Assembly: GCA_030595125.1 (NCBI GenBank)
Contig: JAUVDV010000009.1
Coordinates: 18,954 to 82,953, forward strand
Source: Deltaproteobacteria bacterium
GTDB taxonomy: Bacteria; Myxococcota_A; Polyangia; JAAYKL01
Length of the DNA stretch: 64,000 nucleotides
Direction: 5' to 3'
The number at the start of each line of letters is the position of its first letter. Positions within the stretch are counted from its first letter, which is position 1. The notes under the pieces were generated by a model. The model saw only the letters and a program-made list of their open reading frames with translations. It was not told the origin of the DNA and made no database searches. Below, piece after piece: positions 16,550 through 24,741 of this stretch. The position numbers were made by a program, and so were the translations under genes.

Positions 16550-17368
16550 TTAGACGATTTTTCCGTTAATAGAAATGGTGTTGGTTTGAACCATTGAGAA
16601 TTTCCCTGCCTTTTCCATTGCGGCTTGCACGATCCGTTCAATACCGCCACAACAGGGAACTTCCATCTTGACGATGGTTATTGACTTGATGTTCTGATTT
16701 TTGAATATATCAGCCAGTTTTTCAATGTAGGATTCGATTCCCGAATCGAGCTTGGGGCAAAAATTGATCACGATCTTCCCCTTGACGAACCTTTGATGAA
16801 AGTCCGCAAATGCAAAGGGGACGCAATCCGCAGCTATCAAGAGGTCGGCATTTTTCAGATAAGGAGCATTCGGATTTATGAGATGCAATTGTACCGGCCA
16901 TTGCTTCAATTCGGACTTCATTTCCATTTTTAGAGCTGTAACAGATTCTTCTTCTCGATCTATTGAATGTGCCGCAACTCCCGGACAGGTCGTGCAAGCG
17001 AAGACTTCTTCTTCTATTATTGGAATAGGAAGTTCCTTTTTGGCCAGGATGGCAACGGCCTGCTCATAGTATTCATCCTGGTTGTGGTCCTTCAAATGTT
17101 TCAGATGTGCCTTGATGGTATTTGGACCGGCTCTTACAATGTTTTCCATTACTTGCGCCTCATCGTAAGGCGCGGCTTCTCTCTCGACCGTAGTGATCGC
17201 TCCTTCCGGGCATTCTCCGATACAGGCTCCGAGTCCGTCACAGAACAGGTCACTTATCAGTCGTGCCTTGCCGTCAATTATCTGTAATGCTCCCTCCGGG
17301 CAGTTGGGAATGCACAGTTCGCAACCGTTACATTTTTCCTCGTCAATTTCGATGATCTGGCGTTTCAT
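16550..17368 (-). CDS. 2x[4Fe-4S] ferredoxin-domain protein
   Basis: This is a 272-residue soluble protein. The N-terminal 60 residues form a dicluster ferredoxin module: CNGCELCIPNCPEGA and CDGLGACIGECPEGA (the second motif is CX5CX3C rather than CX2CX2CX3C). The middle is helical and charged. The C-terminal half has CTTCPG (about residue 125) and VPCCGGIERIV (about residue 235), extra cysteines that may bind a cofactor or thiol substrate. It is a recognisable but uncharacterised anaerobe family that pairs a ferredoxin domain with a CCG-containing domain. The gene is last in a tight operon behind a cupin, an SO_0444-type permease and an Rrf2 regulator. The region is AT-richer than its surroundings. 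Confidence 0.7.
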   Translation of the reverse strand: MKRQIIEIDEEKCNGCELCIPNCPEGALQIIDGKARLISDLFCDGLGACIGECPEGAITTVEREAAPYDEAQVMENIVRAGPNTIKAHLKHLKDHNQDEYYEQAVAILAKKELPIPIIEEEVFACTTCPGVAAHSIDREEESVTALKMEMKSELKQWPVQLHLINPNAPYLKNADLLIAADCVPFAFADFHQRFVKGKIVINFCPKLDSGIESYIEKLADIFKNQNIKSITIVKMEVPCCGGIERIVQAAMEKAGKFSMVQTNTISINGKIV

Positions 17369-17381
17369 TGTACTGATTTCC

Positions 17382-17720
17382 TTACGTCATTATGGTTTTT
17401 GCTGTCGGCCTGGGGAGTTTCATTACGAGCACACGCACGTCTGCATCAGTTTCGTTGTAGATGCAATGAACAATGTCTTTCGGGCTTTCGACGATATCAT
17501 CCACCTTTACCTGGACTTTTTCGTCTCCAACCATGATTGTCGGGCTTCCTTCCAGAACATAGAAGGCAACATCGACCGGTGTGATGTGCGGTTTCAAGCT
17601 CTCACCGACCTTCAGGTTCAGATGCATGATAATGGCGTGATCCTTGTCGTAGAGCTTGTTGGCAATAATCCCGTGCGGCGTTTTCGCCAACTCAAGTTCT
17701 TTGTAATTTCTGATTTTCAT
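17382..17720 (-). CDS. small cupin-domain protein
   Basis: This 112-residue single-domain cupin has the two conserved cupin motifs in order: KVGESLKPHITPVDVAFYVLEG (G-x5-H-x-H-like, with a reduced set of His) and later ESPKDIVHCIYNET (P-x4-H-x3-N). Some metal-binding positions of classic cupins are therefore present (His, His), but the full HxH...E...H set is not obvious. The ATG at 17720 follows AAGGAG and overlaps the permease stop (ATGA). The track start 9 codons upstream lies inside the permease gene. It probably acts as a small sensor, chaperone or metal-binding accessory of the neighbouring permease and Fe-S protein. This is inferred from the operon alone. Confidence 0.75.
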   Translation of the reverse strand: MKIRNYKELELAKTPHGIIANKLYDKDHAIIMHLNLKVGESLKPHITPVDVAFYVLEGSPTIMVGDEKVQVKVDDIVESPKDIVHCIYNETDADVRVLVMKLPRPTAKTIMT

Positions 17721-18856
17721 TTTTCTTTCTCCTTGGTATCGACGCAATGTTGACAGGTCATGTCCGGGACCTTGTAATTCCCTTTCATGTCGATTAGCTC
17801 CTTGTTTCTCCCGGCAAATCTACTTGAAATACTTCTTGCAATTGAGAGCACTATTAACCCCGAAAGAAGAATCGCCGAGAGCGTTTTCAGCCAGAACGGA
17901 AGCATTTCCATTCCGCCGGTCAGCAGGTTCATATCTTTGTCGGAAATTTTCCAGATATAGTCGACCAACAACCCGAAAAGAAGAGCGGTAACAATTATGG
18001 AAAACAGGTAGGTGAATAAGGTTCGTTTACCCAGTTTTCCAGAAACAAAGGCCAGGGTAGCGGTATTGGTAGCTGGACCGGCGATCAGAAAGATCAAACC
18101 TGCGCCGGGAGACATTCCCTTGATGACAAGAGAGGCAGCAATAGGAATCGAACCGGTGGCGCAGATATACATTGGAATCGAAATTACCAGCATGATGGGG
18201 TAAGCAAGCAGGGGATTGCCGAGGTATTGTTCAATGAAATCTCCCGGAATGAGAAATTCGATAACGCCGCCTGCAACAACCCCGATCAATATCCATTTGC
18301 CGGCATCATCGATCAATTCAATGAACCCATATTGGAAAATATTTTTTGTCTTTTCCAATAAGCCATGCGAATGGGGTTCCTCTATATTACAGATATTGCA
18401 GGAATATCCCCCGGGAGGTTCCATGTTTTCAATATCCTGCTTTTTGTCCAGAAGCCCGGTCAGAGAACCGCTCAGGATTCCGGCAAAAAAAGCCGCAATG
18501 GGCCTGATGATGGCAAACAAGGGCCCGAGCAGAGAATATGTCGCGAGGATGGAATCAACTCCCGTGGTCGGCGTGGAAGAAAGAAAAGATACCGTTGAAC
18601 CTCTACCCGCGCCCTCTTTTCGCAAGTAGGCGGCAACGGGAATTACTCCACAGGAGCACAGGGGCAAGGGAACTCCAAAAAGCGACGCCTTGGCAATTGC
18701 GCCCAATTTATTCCCAGATAAATGCCTGTAGATCTTCTCTCTTGGGATGATGAGATTCAGAACTCCGGCAATGAGAAAACCGAAAAGAAGATACGGCGAC
18801 ATTTCCAGAAGTAAAAACCAGATCGATTTTGAAATTCCTGTAAATATCTCATACAT
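17717..18856 (-). CDS. SO_0444-type metal efflux permease (DUF318/ArsP-like)
   Basis: This 379-residue protein has eight to ten membrane spans in two homologous halves. The signature PLPLCSCGVIPVA (about residues 60-72) and TPTTGVDSILATYSLLGP belong to the permease family annotated as Cu/Zn exporters of the SO_0444 type, related to ArsP. The second half has YICATGSIPIAASLVIKGMSPGAG and AGPATNTATL. A His/Cys stretch (YSCNICNIEEPHSHG) sits in the central loop. The C-terminus ends with VPDMTCQHCVDTKEKEK: the MTCxHC metal motif of an HMA domain is kept, but the rest of the domain is missing. It lies 8 bp after rrf2 and overlaps the cupin start by 4 bp. Metal specificity is unproven. Confidence 0.8.
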   Translation of the reverse strand: MYEIFTGISKSIWFLLLEMSPYLLFGFLIAGVLNLIIPREKIYRHLSGNKLGAIAKASLFGVPLPLCSCGVIPVAAYLRKEGAGRGSTVSFLSSTPTTGVDSILATYSLLGPLFAIIRPIAAFFAGILSGSLTGLLDKKQDIENMEPPGGYSCNICNIEEPHSHGLLEKTKNIFQYGFIELIDDAGKWILIGVVAGGVIEFLIPGDFIEQYLGNPLLAYPIMLVISIPMYICATGSIPIAASLVIKGMSPGAGLIFLIAGPATNTATLAFVSGKLGKRTLFTYLFSIIVTALLFGLLVDYIWKISDKDMNLLTGGMEMLPFWLKTLSAILLSGLIVLSIARSISSRFAGRNKELIDMKGNYKVPDMTCQHCVDTKEKEK

Positions 18857-18864
18857 TACGATAC

Positions 18865-19269
18865 TTACTCAACAAAATCGGACAATTTTATTGTCTTGAA
18901 AGTCTGGTAAACATTATTTGAAATATTTTTTAGACCATCACCGAATATGCAAGTTTCAAAGGTGCACACCGCCTTATCAAGAGGGCAGTCATTCGGGACA
19001 ATTTGGGATTCCACAATCTCGTAAATATCAAGGAAGCTGATTTCTTCTGCGGGTTTGTTCAGCACAAACCCACCCAAGGGCCCCCGGAAAGATCTGACGA
19101 GCCCGCTCTTGCTCAGTCTCTGGAATATTTTGGCAAGGTGAGCCTCGGATGCATTTAATTTCTTCGCCAGGTACTTCACATTTGTTTTCCTGGGACTTTG
19201 GCGTGCCAGAATCGCCAGTCCGTGCAGAGCCAGCGAAGCACCTTCCGAAATATTGATAAAATGCGACAT
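18865..19269 (-). CDS. Rrf2-family transcriptional regulator
   Basis: This 134-residue regulator begins MSHFINISEGASLALHGLAIL. Its winged helix-turn-helix covers residues about 10-75 (VKYLAKKLNASEAHLAKIFQRL then SGLVRSFRGPLGGFVL, the Rrf2 recognition helix and wing). At about residues 94-106 it carries C-PLDKAV-C-TFET-C. This three-cysteine cluster matches the position of the Fe-S ligands in IscR and NsrR, although spacing (CX6CX4C) differs from IscR. It could therefore sense Fe-S status, NO, oxygen or metals. It is the first gene of the operon with permease, cupin and Fe-S protein. A palindrome overlaps its own promoter. Confidence 0.9.
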   Translation of the reverse strand: MSHFINISEGASLALHGLAILARQSPRKTNVKYLAKKLNASEAHLAKIFQRLSKSGLVRSFRGPLGGFVLNKPAEEISFLDIYEIVESQIVPNDCPLDKAVCTFETCIFGDGLKNISNNVYQTFKTIKLSDFVE

Positions 19270-19290
19270 ATTAACCCCTAAACCCCAAAA

Positions 19291-19327
19291 CAGGTACCAG
19301 AATACCTGAAAGGGATCTTAATGTCAA
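19291..19327 (-). promoter_or_regulatory. rrf2 operon promoter with operator
   Basis: On the minus strand TTGACA (19322-19327) and TATTCT (19299-19304) are separated by 17 bp, a good sigma-70 pair. The inverted repeat CAGGTA-N6-TACCTG (19291-19308) overlaps the -10, a typical place for repressor binding. The adjacent Rrf2 protein is the natural candidate to bind it. Confidence 0.65.
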
Positions 19328-19402
19328 GGAGATTTGTGGCTTATAAATCCATGAGCCGGTTTTGTCTTTAAAAGTCTCAATAGACCAAATGGAGGTAAAC
19401 TG

Positions 19403-20392
19403 ATGACAAGAATAATTCCGCTGCTAATACTACTTGGCGCTCTGGCGATGTCCCTGACTCACTGCATCGAAAACGCGGACGGGAGTTCCGATTCGGACTC
19501 GGACTCTGACTCGGACAGCGATTCCGACTCTGATGGAGACAGCGATTCCGATTCCGACACTGATTCCGACACTGATTCCGATACCGATTCCGACACTGAT
19601 TCCGACACCGATTCCGACACTGACTGGGACACGGATCCACCCGACGACATAGGTCCGGCGGGTCAGTTCACAGAGTCCATCAGCGTTGATGGCGTGGGAC
19701 GCTCGTACCAACTCTACGTTCCCCAGTCGGCGGTCGATGACATGGGAACCGGGCCGGTACCGATGCTGATCGCCCTGCACGGTGCGGGCGACAGCGGTTC
19801 CAATTTTATCGCCGCTATTGACATGATCAGCACTGCCAGCACCAACGGGTTCATTCTTGTGGGTCCCGAGGGCTATAACTCAGGCTGGTTCGTCGAGAGC
19901 GCCGAGGGCTGGCCGGGAGCCGACGGCAACGCCAACTCTCTGAACAACGACGCGGAGTTTATGCTGCAGATCATTTCGGAAACAGGTGATTCCTACTGGG
20001 TGGATCACGACATGATCTATGCTGTGGGCCATTCGCGGGGAGCCGGCTTCACCGGGATGATGGCCATTTTCTCGGGAGGGCTGACCATCGCCTCCGGCAC
20101 CTGGTCGACTCCATTCGCCGCCTACGGCATCAATGCCGGATACGATGCGACCGGCGGTGCCCAGAGTCTTACCCCGGCAACTCCAAAACGACCCATCTGG
20201 ATCATTCACGGAGCTAGCGATTCAGTGGTTCCCTATTCGTACGGCGAGAGCTTCTACAACGATCTGAACGCCGCCGGATGGGACGTCGATTTCACCGGAG
20301 TGACGGGAGCATCTCACGTGTGGTTGTGGCGTGACACATACGGGCAGAACAACCAGGATCTCTGGGATTTCTTCGAGAGTAACGCCCTGTAA
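19403..20392 (+). CDS. lipoprotein esterase of the PHB-depolymerase/LpqC type with SD linker
   Basis: This is a 329-residue secreted lipoprotein. The signal peptide ends at MSLTHC. Residues about 28-73 are an almost pure Ser-Asp, Gly-Asp and Thr-Asp linker. The rest is an alpha/beta hydrolase. YVPQSAVDD and PMLIALHGAGDSG form the oxyanion-hole region, AVGHSRGAG holds the nucleophile elbow with Ser211, IIHGASDSVVPY gives the acid Asp, and ASHVWLW gives the catalytic His. This order matches feruloyl esterase, acetylxylan esterase and PHB depolymerase-like families. It probably acts outside the outer membrane on ester-containing polymer. A GGAGGTAAACTG ribosome site precedes the ATG at 19403. 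It is divergent from the Rrf2 operon. Confidence 0.82.
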   Translation: MTRIIPLLILLGALAMSLTHCIENADGSSDSDSDSDSDSDSDSDGDSDSDSDTDSDTDSDTDSDTDSDTDSDTDWDTDPPDDIGPAGQFTESISVDGVGRSYQLYVPQSAVDDMGTGPVPMLIALHGAGDSGSNFIAAIDMISTASTNGFILVGPEGYNSGWFVESAEGWPGADGNANSLNNDAEFMLQIISETGDSYWVDHDMIYAVGHSRGAGFTGMMAIFSGGLTIASGTWSTPFAAYGINAGYDATGGAQSLTPATPKRPIWIIHGASDSVVPYSYGESFYNDLNAAGWDVDFTGVTGASHVWLWRDTYGQNNQDLWDFFESNAL

Positions 20393-20401
20393 GAGGTGAG
20401 A

Positions 20402-21406
20402 TCAGATAGCGATTCCGAATCCTATCCTCACGCCCGCGCCGACCCACCAGCCTCCGAAAGTCACGTCGTCGTCGTCGCGTACTTGCGCCACAACTACCGG
20501 CAGGCCGTATCCGCCCTGGAGGCAGAGGCCGATGGTGGTACGGCCGAGCAGCAATGTTGGAGCCACCTCGATCCGCGCCTCGCCCGCGCCGCCGGCGGAA
20601 ACCCTCTCGACAAAGGCCTCGGAATCTCTGGCTCGCCCCTCGATGCGCGCGTACCCCCCCATGAGCAATACCCTGGCGTCCAGTTGAAAACGATGCACGA
20701 TCACCAGCAATCCGGAGATCCCCAGACCGGCCGTTACTGCGAGGGCTCCCACCTCTCCGCCCAGCCTGTCCACGTTCGAGCCCTCCACGTCGATGGCCGC
20801 AACCAGGGCTACTCTCTTGCTAAATCGATAGACGAAGTCGATCTCGCCGTACCCGCCGACGAGCGCCTTGCCCGATCCGAGAGCCCGCGCCCTTATACCG
20901 CCCCCGATCTCGAGATCCAGGCGAACCTGATCTGTGGACTTGGGTTGGGGTTCCGGGGGGGGCGCTGGTGGCTCCGGAGTCGTTGGCGCCACAACAGGCG
21001 GAGGATTGTCCTCTTCCAGCCTCCACAGGGCGCCGGCAAACTGGGCAATGATTAGGGCGATCTGACGCTCTTCGCCCTCGTCCAGTTTCTCCGGCGCAGG
21101 CACCGTTCGCTGTATTTTCTGGGTTCGCTCGGGATTGAAGACATTGACGATCACGCTTGTCTCATCGCAAAACAGTTCAATAGAAAGCGGAGGCAGATTC
21201 TCGACGTTTTCCACCGAGGCCAGTTCCAGATATAGCAATCGCTTGATTTCTTCCCCATCGAGATGCTCACACTCCTGAATGCTCAGGGGAAACGGCTGTA
21301 CGCGGCCTTCGGCGGCAACCGCTCCGGCCGAGGCGAATACAATGCAGAGCAACGAGGTGGCCACAAGGGGCGCCCTCGCCGGGAAATGGGTTTTACTTAA
21401 GATCAC
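20402..21406 (-). CDS. predicted outer-membrane beta-barrel protein
   Basis: This is a 334-residue exported protein. The signal peptide is about residues 1-32 (CIVFASAGAVAAEG). Residues about 33-120 form a small periplasmic domain with two Cys. A Pro-rich spacer (PPPVVAPTTPEPPAPPPEPQ) leads into a C-terminal half of alternating hydrophobic/polar strands with many Gly and Tyr (DLEIGGGIRARALGSGKALVGGYGEIDFVYRF), ending in an amphipathic strand. This is the layout of Myxococcota outer-membrane barrels with an N-terminal periplasmic module. It is co-encoded with FecR-TPR (4-bp overlap) and an ECF sigma factor, which suggests the three form one envelope signalling unit. No family name is recognised. 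Confidence 0.62.
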   Translation of the reverse strand: MILSKTHFPARAPLVATSLLCIVFASAGAVAAEGRVQPFPLSIQECEHLDGEEIKRLLYLELASVENVENLPPLSIELFCDETSVIVNVFNPERTQKIQRTVPAPEKLDEGEERQIALIIAQFAGALWRLEEDNPPPVVAPTTPEPPAPPPEPQPKSTDQVRLDLEIGGGIRARALGSGKALVGGYGEIDFVYRFSKRVALVAAIDVEGSNVDRLGGEVGALAVTAGLGISGLLVIVHRFQLDARVLLMGGYARIEGRARDSEAFVERVSAGGAGEARIEVAPTLLLGRTTIGLCLQGGYGLPVVVAQVRDDDDVTFGGWWVGAGVRIGFGIAI

Positions 21407-22491
21407 TGAGTGATTTTACGCATACGATCGGCGTAAGGTCCATCCGGAAACTTATCCAGGTATCGCCTTGCGGCATTGTTGGCCTCCCGCAGGTGTCCGA
21501 TCCTGTCGAGGGAGATTGCCTCCTGGAAGTGGGCATCCTCCGCGAGAGTGCCTCTCGGCGAACTTCTCCAGCACTTGCGGAATGCCCGGGCAGCGTCCAC
21601 GTATCGGCCTCGCTGACTCTCTACCTTGCCGAGGGTGTAGAGCACGCTGACTACTCTCCCGTCCCCCGGGTATATAGTCACCAGCTTGTGGAGCAATTTT
21701 GCCGCCAGGTTGTTGTCTCCCCGTTTGCGTGCCCGATCCACCTCCCGCATCAGATAGGAGAATGATGGGACGCTTTCGTCGTACTGCTTGGGGGCTCCTT
21801 CAACTACGGAGACGGTTCCTTTTATCAGGGGCGCTTCCGGTTCTTCATCGACCGAGGCCACGCTCTGCTCGTTGGAACGATCCCGGCCGGCCAGCACGAT
21901 TTCCTCGCCCGCCGTCAGCTCCACTACACCGGATCCGCTGTCGACAATCACCACTCCCCGCTCCACCTTCACCCTGACGTCGGTGATATCCACCTCCACT
22001 ATAAACACCGTTCCTACAACCCTCACCTCGACACCGCCTGCGTTCACCAGGAACTCGCGGCCAGGGATCTTCTTTACCTGATATCGAACCTGTCCGTTCT
22101 TGTGCCAGATCTTCACTGCGGACATCGACTGCTCCTCGACATCCACTTCCGCCGTCGTGAGATAGGTGGCCGTGGAGCCGTCGAGGAACCTGAACTGAGA
22201 CAAACCGGCCTTTGAACCTTGTCCCGGGCCCAGGCCGGCGATGTCCAGTTTGGTATTCTCGGGCACCGCCGGGTGCGTTCCGTCGTCGAACATGAACATG
22301 AACAGCCCCAGGATCGCCAGCACCGCAGCCGCAATTGCCGCCGCAACCACGAGCCTGGGCCTCGATACCGCTTTCCTGGATTCTCGACGGTGAGAGAGTA
22401 GCCTGGTAAGGACACGGCGTTCTGTTACCGCGTCCCACCTCGCCTCCTCGATGCCGGTCTTCCAGGCTTCTATTGCATTATCAAGATTCAT
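21403..22491 (-). CDS. FecR-domain regulator with TPR tail
   Basis: This is a 362-residue single-pass membrane protein. The cytoplasmic N-terminus (1-45) carries an anti-sigma-like helical segment. The membrane helix is at about 46-67 (LVVAAAIAAAVLAILGLFMFM). The periplasmic FecR domain spans roughly 95-205 (LDGSTATYLTTAEVDVEEQ, then VNAGGVEVRVVGTVFIVEV and VVELTAGEEIVL). The C-terminal 120 residues are TPR-like (VSVLYTLGKVESQRGRYVDAARAFRKCW). FecR proteins control ECF sigma factors in response to an outer-membrane signal. The gene overlaps both the ECF gene upstream (11 bp) and the barrel gene downstream (4 bp), so this is a self-contained sigma/anti-sigma/outer-membrane unit. Confidence 0.85.
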   Translation of the reverse strand: MNLDNAIEAWKTGIEEARWDAVTERRVLTRLLSHRRESRKAVSRPRLVVAAAIAAAVLAILGLFMFMFDDGTHPAVPENTKLDIAGLGPGQGSKAGLSQFRFLDGSTATYLTTAEVDVEEQSMSAVKIWHKNGQVRYQVKKIPGREFLVNAGGVEVRVVGTVFIVEVDITDVRVKVERGVVIVDSGSGVVELTAGEEIVLAGRDRSNEQSVASVDEEPEAPLIKGTVSVVEGAPKQYDESVPSFSYLMREVDRARKRGDNNLAAKLLHKLVTIYPGDGRVVSVLYTLGKVESQRGRYVDAARAFRKCWRSSPRGTLAEDAHFQEAISLDRIGHLREANNAARRYLDKFPDGPYADRMRKITQ

Positions 22492-23032
22492 TCATTTTTT
22501 CCCTGATTGTTTGTTCCGATTTGTTGATACGCCTCTTCACCGTGGCCACGGAGATCCCGCACACCTCGGCGATCTCCCCCAGGGATCGCTCTTCTAAACG
22601 TCGCAATATCCAGGGGTACAACAGTTTCGTCGGCATGCCTTCCATTGCTCTCACAAGATCCAGGGGTACCGGACGTTCCCTGGGATCGTAGCTCTGGTCC
22701 GTTTCTTTCGAGGCCCAGAAATGTAAAAATCCGATGCGCCTCTTCCTGGCTGACCGGCGCCGGGCGAGTCTCACGGCAATCTTCACCAGCCAGGTTCTGA
22801 AATATTCGGGTTCCCTCAGGCCAATCATTTTCTCCGACGCGGTGACGAACACCTCCTGGACCTGGTCTTCCAGTTCGCCATCGTCACCCGTTATCCCGTA
22901 AATGACACCGGCAATGTATCGTGCGTGCCTGGAGTACAGGGCTGTGAACGCACGATCATCTCCGCGCCTTGCGCCTTCTACAAGAACGGCATCGCTTTCG
23001 TGGGCGGCGATAAGTTTTGCTGAAGTACCCAT
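22481..23032 (-). CDS. ECF-type RNA polymerase sigma factor
   Basis: This is a 183-residue sigma-70 factor with only regions 2 and 4. Region 2 covers residues about 20-90 (RRGDDRAFTALYSRHARYIAG, then DQVQEVFVTASEKM and YFRTWLVKIAVRLARRR). Region 4 covers about 125-180 (LRRLEERSLGEIAEVCGISVATVKRRINKSEQTIREKM, a helix-turn-helix). The linker is unusually long and basic (RSARKRRIGFLHFW). It is followed by overlapping fecR and barrel genes. A divergent acidic-linker lipoprotein begins 79 bp away across an AT-rich inverted repeat, so the sigma factor may read that promoter too (inference). Confidence 0.9.
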   Translation of the reverse strand: MGTSAKLIAAHESDAVLVEGARRGDDRAFTALYSRHARYIAGVIYGITGDDGELEDQVQEVFVTASEKMIGLREPEYFRTWLVKIAVRLARRRSARKRRIGFLHFWASKETDQSYDPRERPVPLDLVRAMEGMPTKLLYPWILRRLEERSLGEIAEVCGISVATVKRRINKSEQTIREKMNES

Positions 23033-23085
23033 GTTGCCCTATTGAGCGCCCCCGAAGGTGAAACGGCTCATTTCCAGACACGCTA

Positions 23086-23105
23086 AAATTATGATAACAT
23101 AATTT
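23086..23105. promoter_or_regulatory. AT-rich inverted repeat between ECF gene and divergent lipoprotein gene
   Basis: AAATTATG-ATAA-CATAATTT is a perfect 8-bp inverted repeat with a 4-bp spacer, in a 78-bp intergenic region that must hold two divergent promoters. CATAAT on the plus strand could act as a -10 very close to the lipoprotein ATG at 23111. It may be an operator or overlapping promoters. Confidence 0.45.
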
Positions 23106-23110
23106 AGGCA

Positions 23111-23806
23111 ATGGTTGAGAATCTCACATCTCCTGCGAGAACATCACCCTTCCGAGGAATGAGCCTCTGTCTAGCCCTTCTTTGCTGGCTTGCGTCCTGT
23201 TCCATCGTGGAGGTACTGGCGCCTCTGGACGGAGAGAATTCCGGGGATTCCGACTCCGATTCGGACACCGATACCGACACGGATATCGACACCGATTCCG
23301 ATACGGAGCCCGACCCCGACTGTCCCGAGATGCCGGACGACGCCTGCGACAATATCAGCATTGTTGGAGGTGTGAACTGCGAGAATCCGGCGTACATCGG
23401 CAGGGCCATGGTGGGGGGCGGATTGGGGATGAATGACACCCTGGTGGGGGCCTTTGACAATGACCAGGCATGTTCGGGGAACGGCGGTGACCAGTTTTAC
23501 AAGCTGTACATCCTCGCGGGTGAGACACTCATAGTCTTTCATACCGTAAATACACCTGGAGCGTATGTGCCCGTCGTCGCCGTGTTCAAGACATCAGATC
23601 CGTGCCTGGCGACGGGTTGCAACAAGCTGGTTGCTTGTGACGAGAACCTCGATGGAGACGAAACCGCCTCCATAAGCGGCTATACCTCCACCAGCAGCAG
23701 CTGGCACATCATCAAGATAGACAGCCAGGAGGACCTCACGGGTGTGGGAGATCATTCCATCAATGTGGTTCTACAATGTCTTAGTCCGGTTGATTGTGAT
23801 TGTTGA
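23111..23806 (+). CDS. lipoprotein with SD/TD linker and prepeptidase-like C-terminal domain
   Basis: This is a 231-residue secreted protein. The signal peptide ends at LLCWLASC. If translation begins at the ATG at 23111, it carries a long n-region; an internal ATG at 23159 (MSLCLALL) is also possible, but its GAGGA is too close. An acidic linker (about residues 47-75, alternating SD, TD and ID) follows. The remaining 150 residues have six or more cysteines and the sequence DQFYKLYILAGETLIVF, then SSSWHIIKIDS. This strand pattern is typical of bacterial prepeptidase C-terminal (PPC-like) beta-sandwiches. It is divergent from the ECF operon. Its biochemical role is unknown. Confidence 0.65.
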   Translation: MVENLTSPARTSPFRGMSLCLALLCWLASCSIVEVLAPLDGENSGDSDSDSDTDTDTDIDTDSDTEPDPDCPEMPDDACDNISIVGGVNCENPAYIGRAMVGGGLGMNDTLVGAFDNDQACSGNGGDQFYKLYILAGETLIVFHTVNTPGAYVPVVAVFKTSDPCLATGCNKLVACDENLDGDETASISGYTSTSSSWHIIKIDSQEDLTGVGDHSINVVLQCLSPVDCDC

Positions 23807-23853
23807 GCCGATTTTCGATCAACGTGACTCAATATTCGCATGGAGGTGAAACC

Positions 23854-24711
23854 ATGAATAGACTAATGCCCTTGATGTTACTTCTTGCAGCCCTGGCGAT
23901 GACGATGGTCCAGTGTATTGAAGACGGCTCCGATTCCGGGAGCGACAGCGACTCGGATAGCGACTCGGACGGCGACTCGGATTCCGACGGCGACACGGAC
24001 TCGGATACGGATTCGGACACGGACTCCGACGGCGACCTGGTCCCGCCTGCCGGGGGTTCTTCCGGCGGCAGCGGCGGCAGCTCTACCAGCTCCACGGGCA
24101 CAACAGTGACCGCCGGGAGTTTAACCTATCGGATCATCGCTACATCTTCCATAGGCGATCCCGCCAAATTCATGCTTGTCTACAGCGGGACCGAGGGCGG
24201 CGCCATGATGATGCAGAACATCGCCCAGTTCGTGGGCGCCGACTACTACGGCATGGGATCTACTATCGTCGCGATCCTCAGCGGCGACGACTACTTCTCC
24301 GACGGCACTGCCGGGGCTGCGGACGGCGTTACTGTCATTGACGATGTACGTTCCAAGTACAATGTCGACAACGACCGAACCTACCTTCTGAGTGAATCAG
24401 CCGGCACCACCTCGGGGTTGGAGATCGGGTTTCACGTCCGACAGTCCTACTTCGCGGCATTCTGGGCCAACGATGTCAACGCCCAGGACTCGCCCGGGGA
24501 GACGGCGAGCGAGCTGGGGTTCGAGCCATGGGGCAACGCCGGTCCCGGTGGAGATTTCCCCGATGCCAATGCCATAGTTCAGGCAATGGATACTGCGGGC
24601 TATCGCCTTCCCTCCGATGCTCCGTACTCCGGAACGGGCGCCTCCACGCACGGTTCTTCCGAGCAATTCATGGCGGCCATTCAGTTCTTCGATGGCAAGA
24701 GTCGTCAATAA
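23854..24711 (+). CDS. lipoprotein hydrolase-like protein with SD linker
   Basis: This 285-residue precursor uses the ATG at 23854 (MNRLMPLML), preceded by GGAGGTGAAACC. The signal peptide ends at TMVQC. An SD/GD/TD linker covers about residues 25-58, then a Gly/Ser-rich spacer. The main domain (about 85-285) contains FMLVYSGTEGGAMMMQNI, YLLSESAGTTSGLEIG and a C-terminal GASTHGSSEQF. SESAG and the late His suggest a divergent alpha/beta hydrolase. It resembles the 19403 esterase in overall plan but with little sequence identity. It sits between two other SD-linker lipoproteins on the same strand. Enzyme activity is inference only. Confidence 0.62.
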   Translation: MNRLMPLMLLLAALAMTMVQCIEDGSDSGSDSDSDSDSDGDSDSDGDTDSDTDSDTDSDGDLVPPAGGSSGGSGGSSTSSTGTTVTAGSLTYRIIATSSIGDPAKFMLVYSGTEGGAMMMQNIAQFVGADYYGMGSTIVAILSGDDYFSDGTAGAADGVTVIDDVRSKYNVDNDRTYLLSESAGTTSGLEIGFHVRQSYFAAFWANDVNAQDSPGETASELGFEPWGNAGPGGDFPDANAIVQAMDTAGYRLPSDAPYSGTGASTHGSSEQFMAAIQFFDGKSRQ

Positions 24712-24741
24712 AGAACAATTGTTTCACGAGGAGGAAAAACC

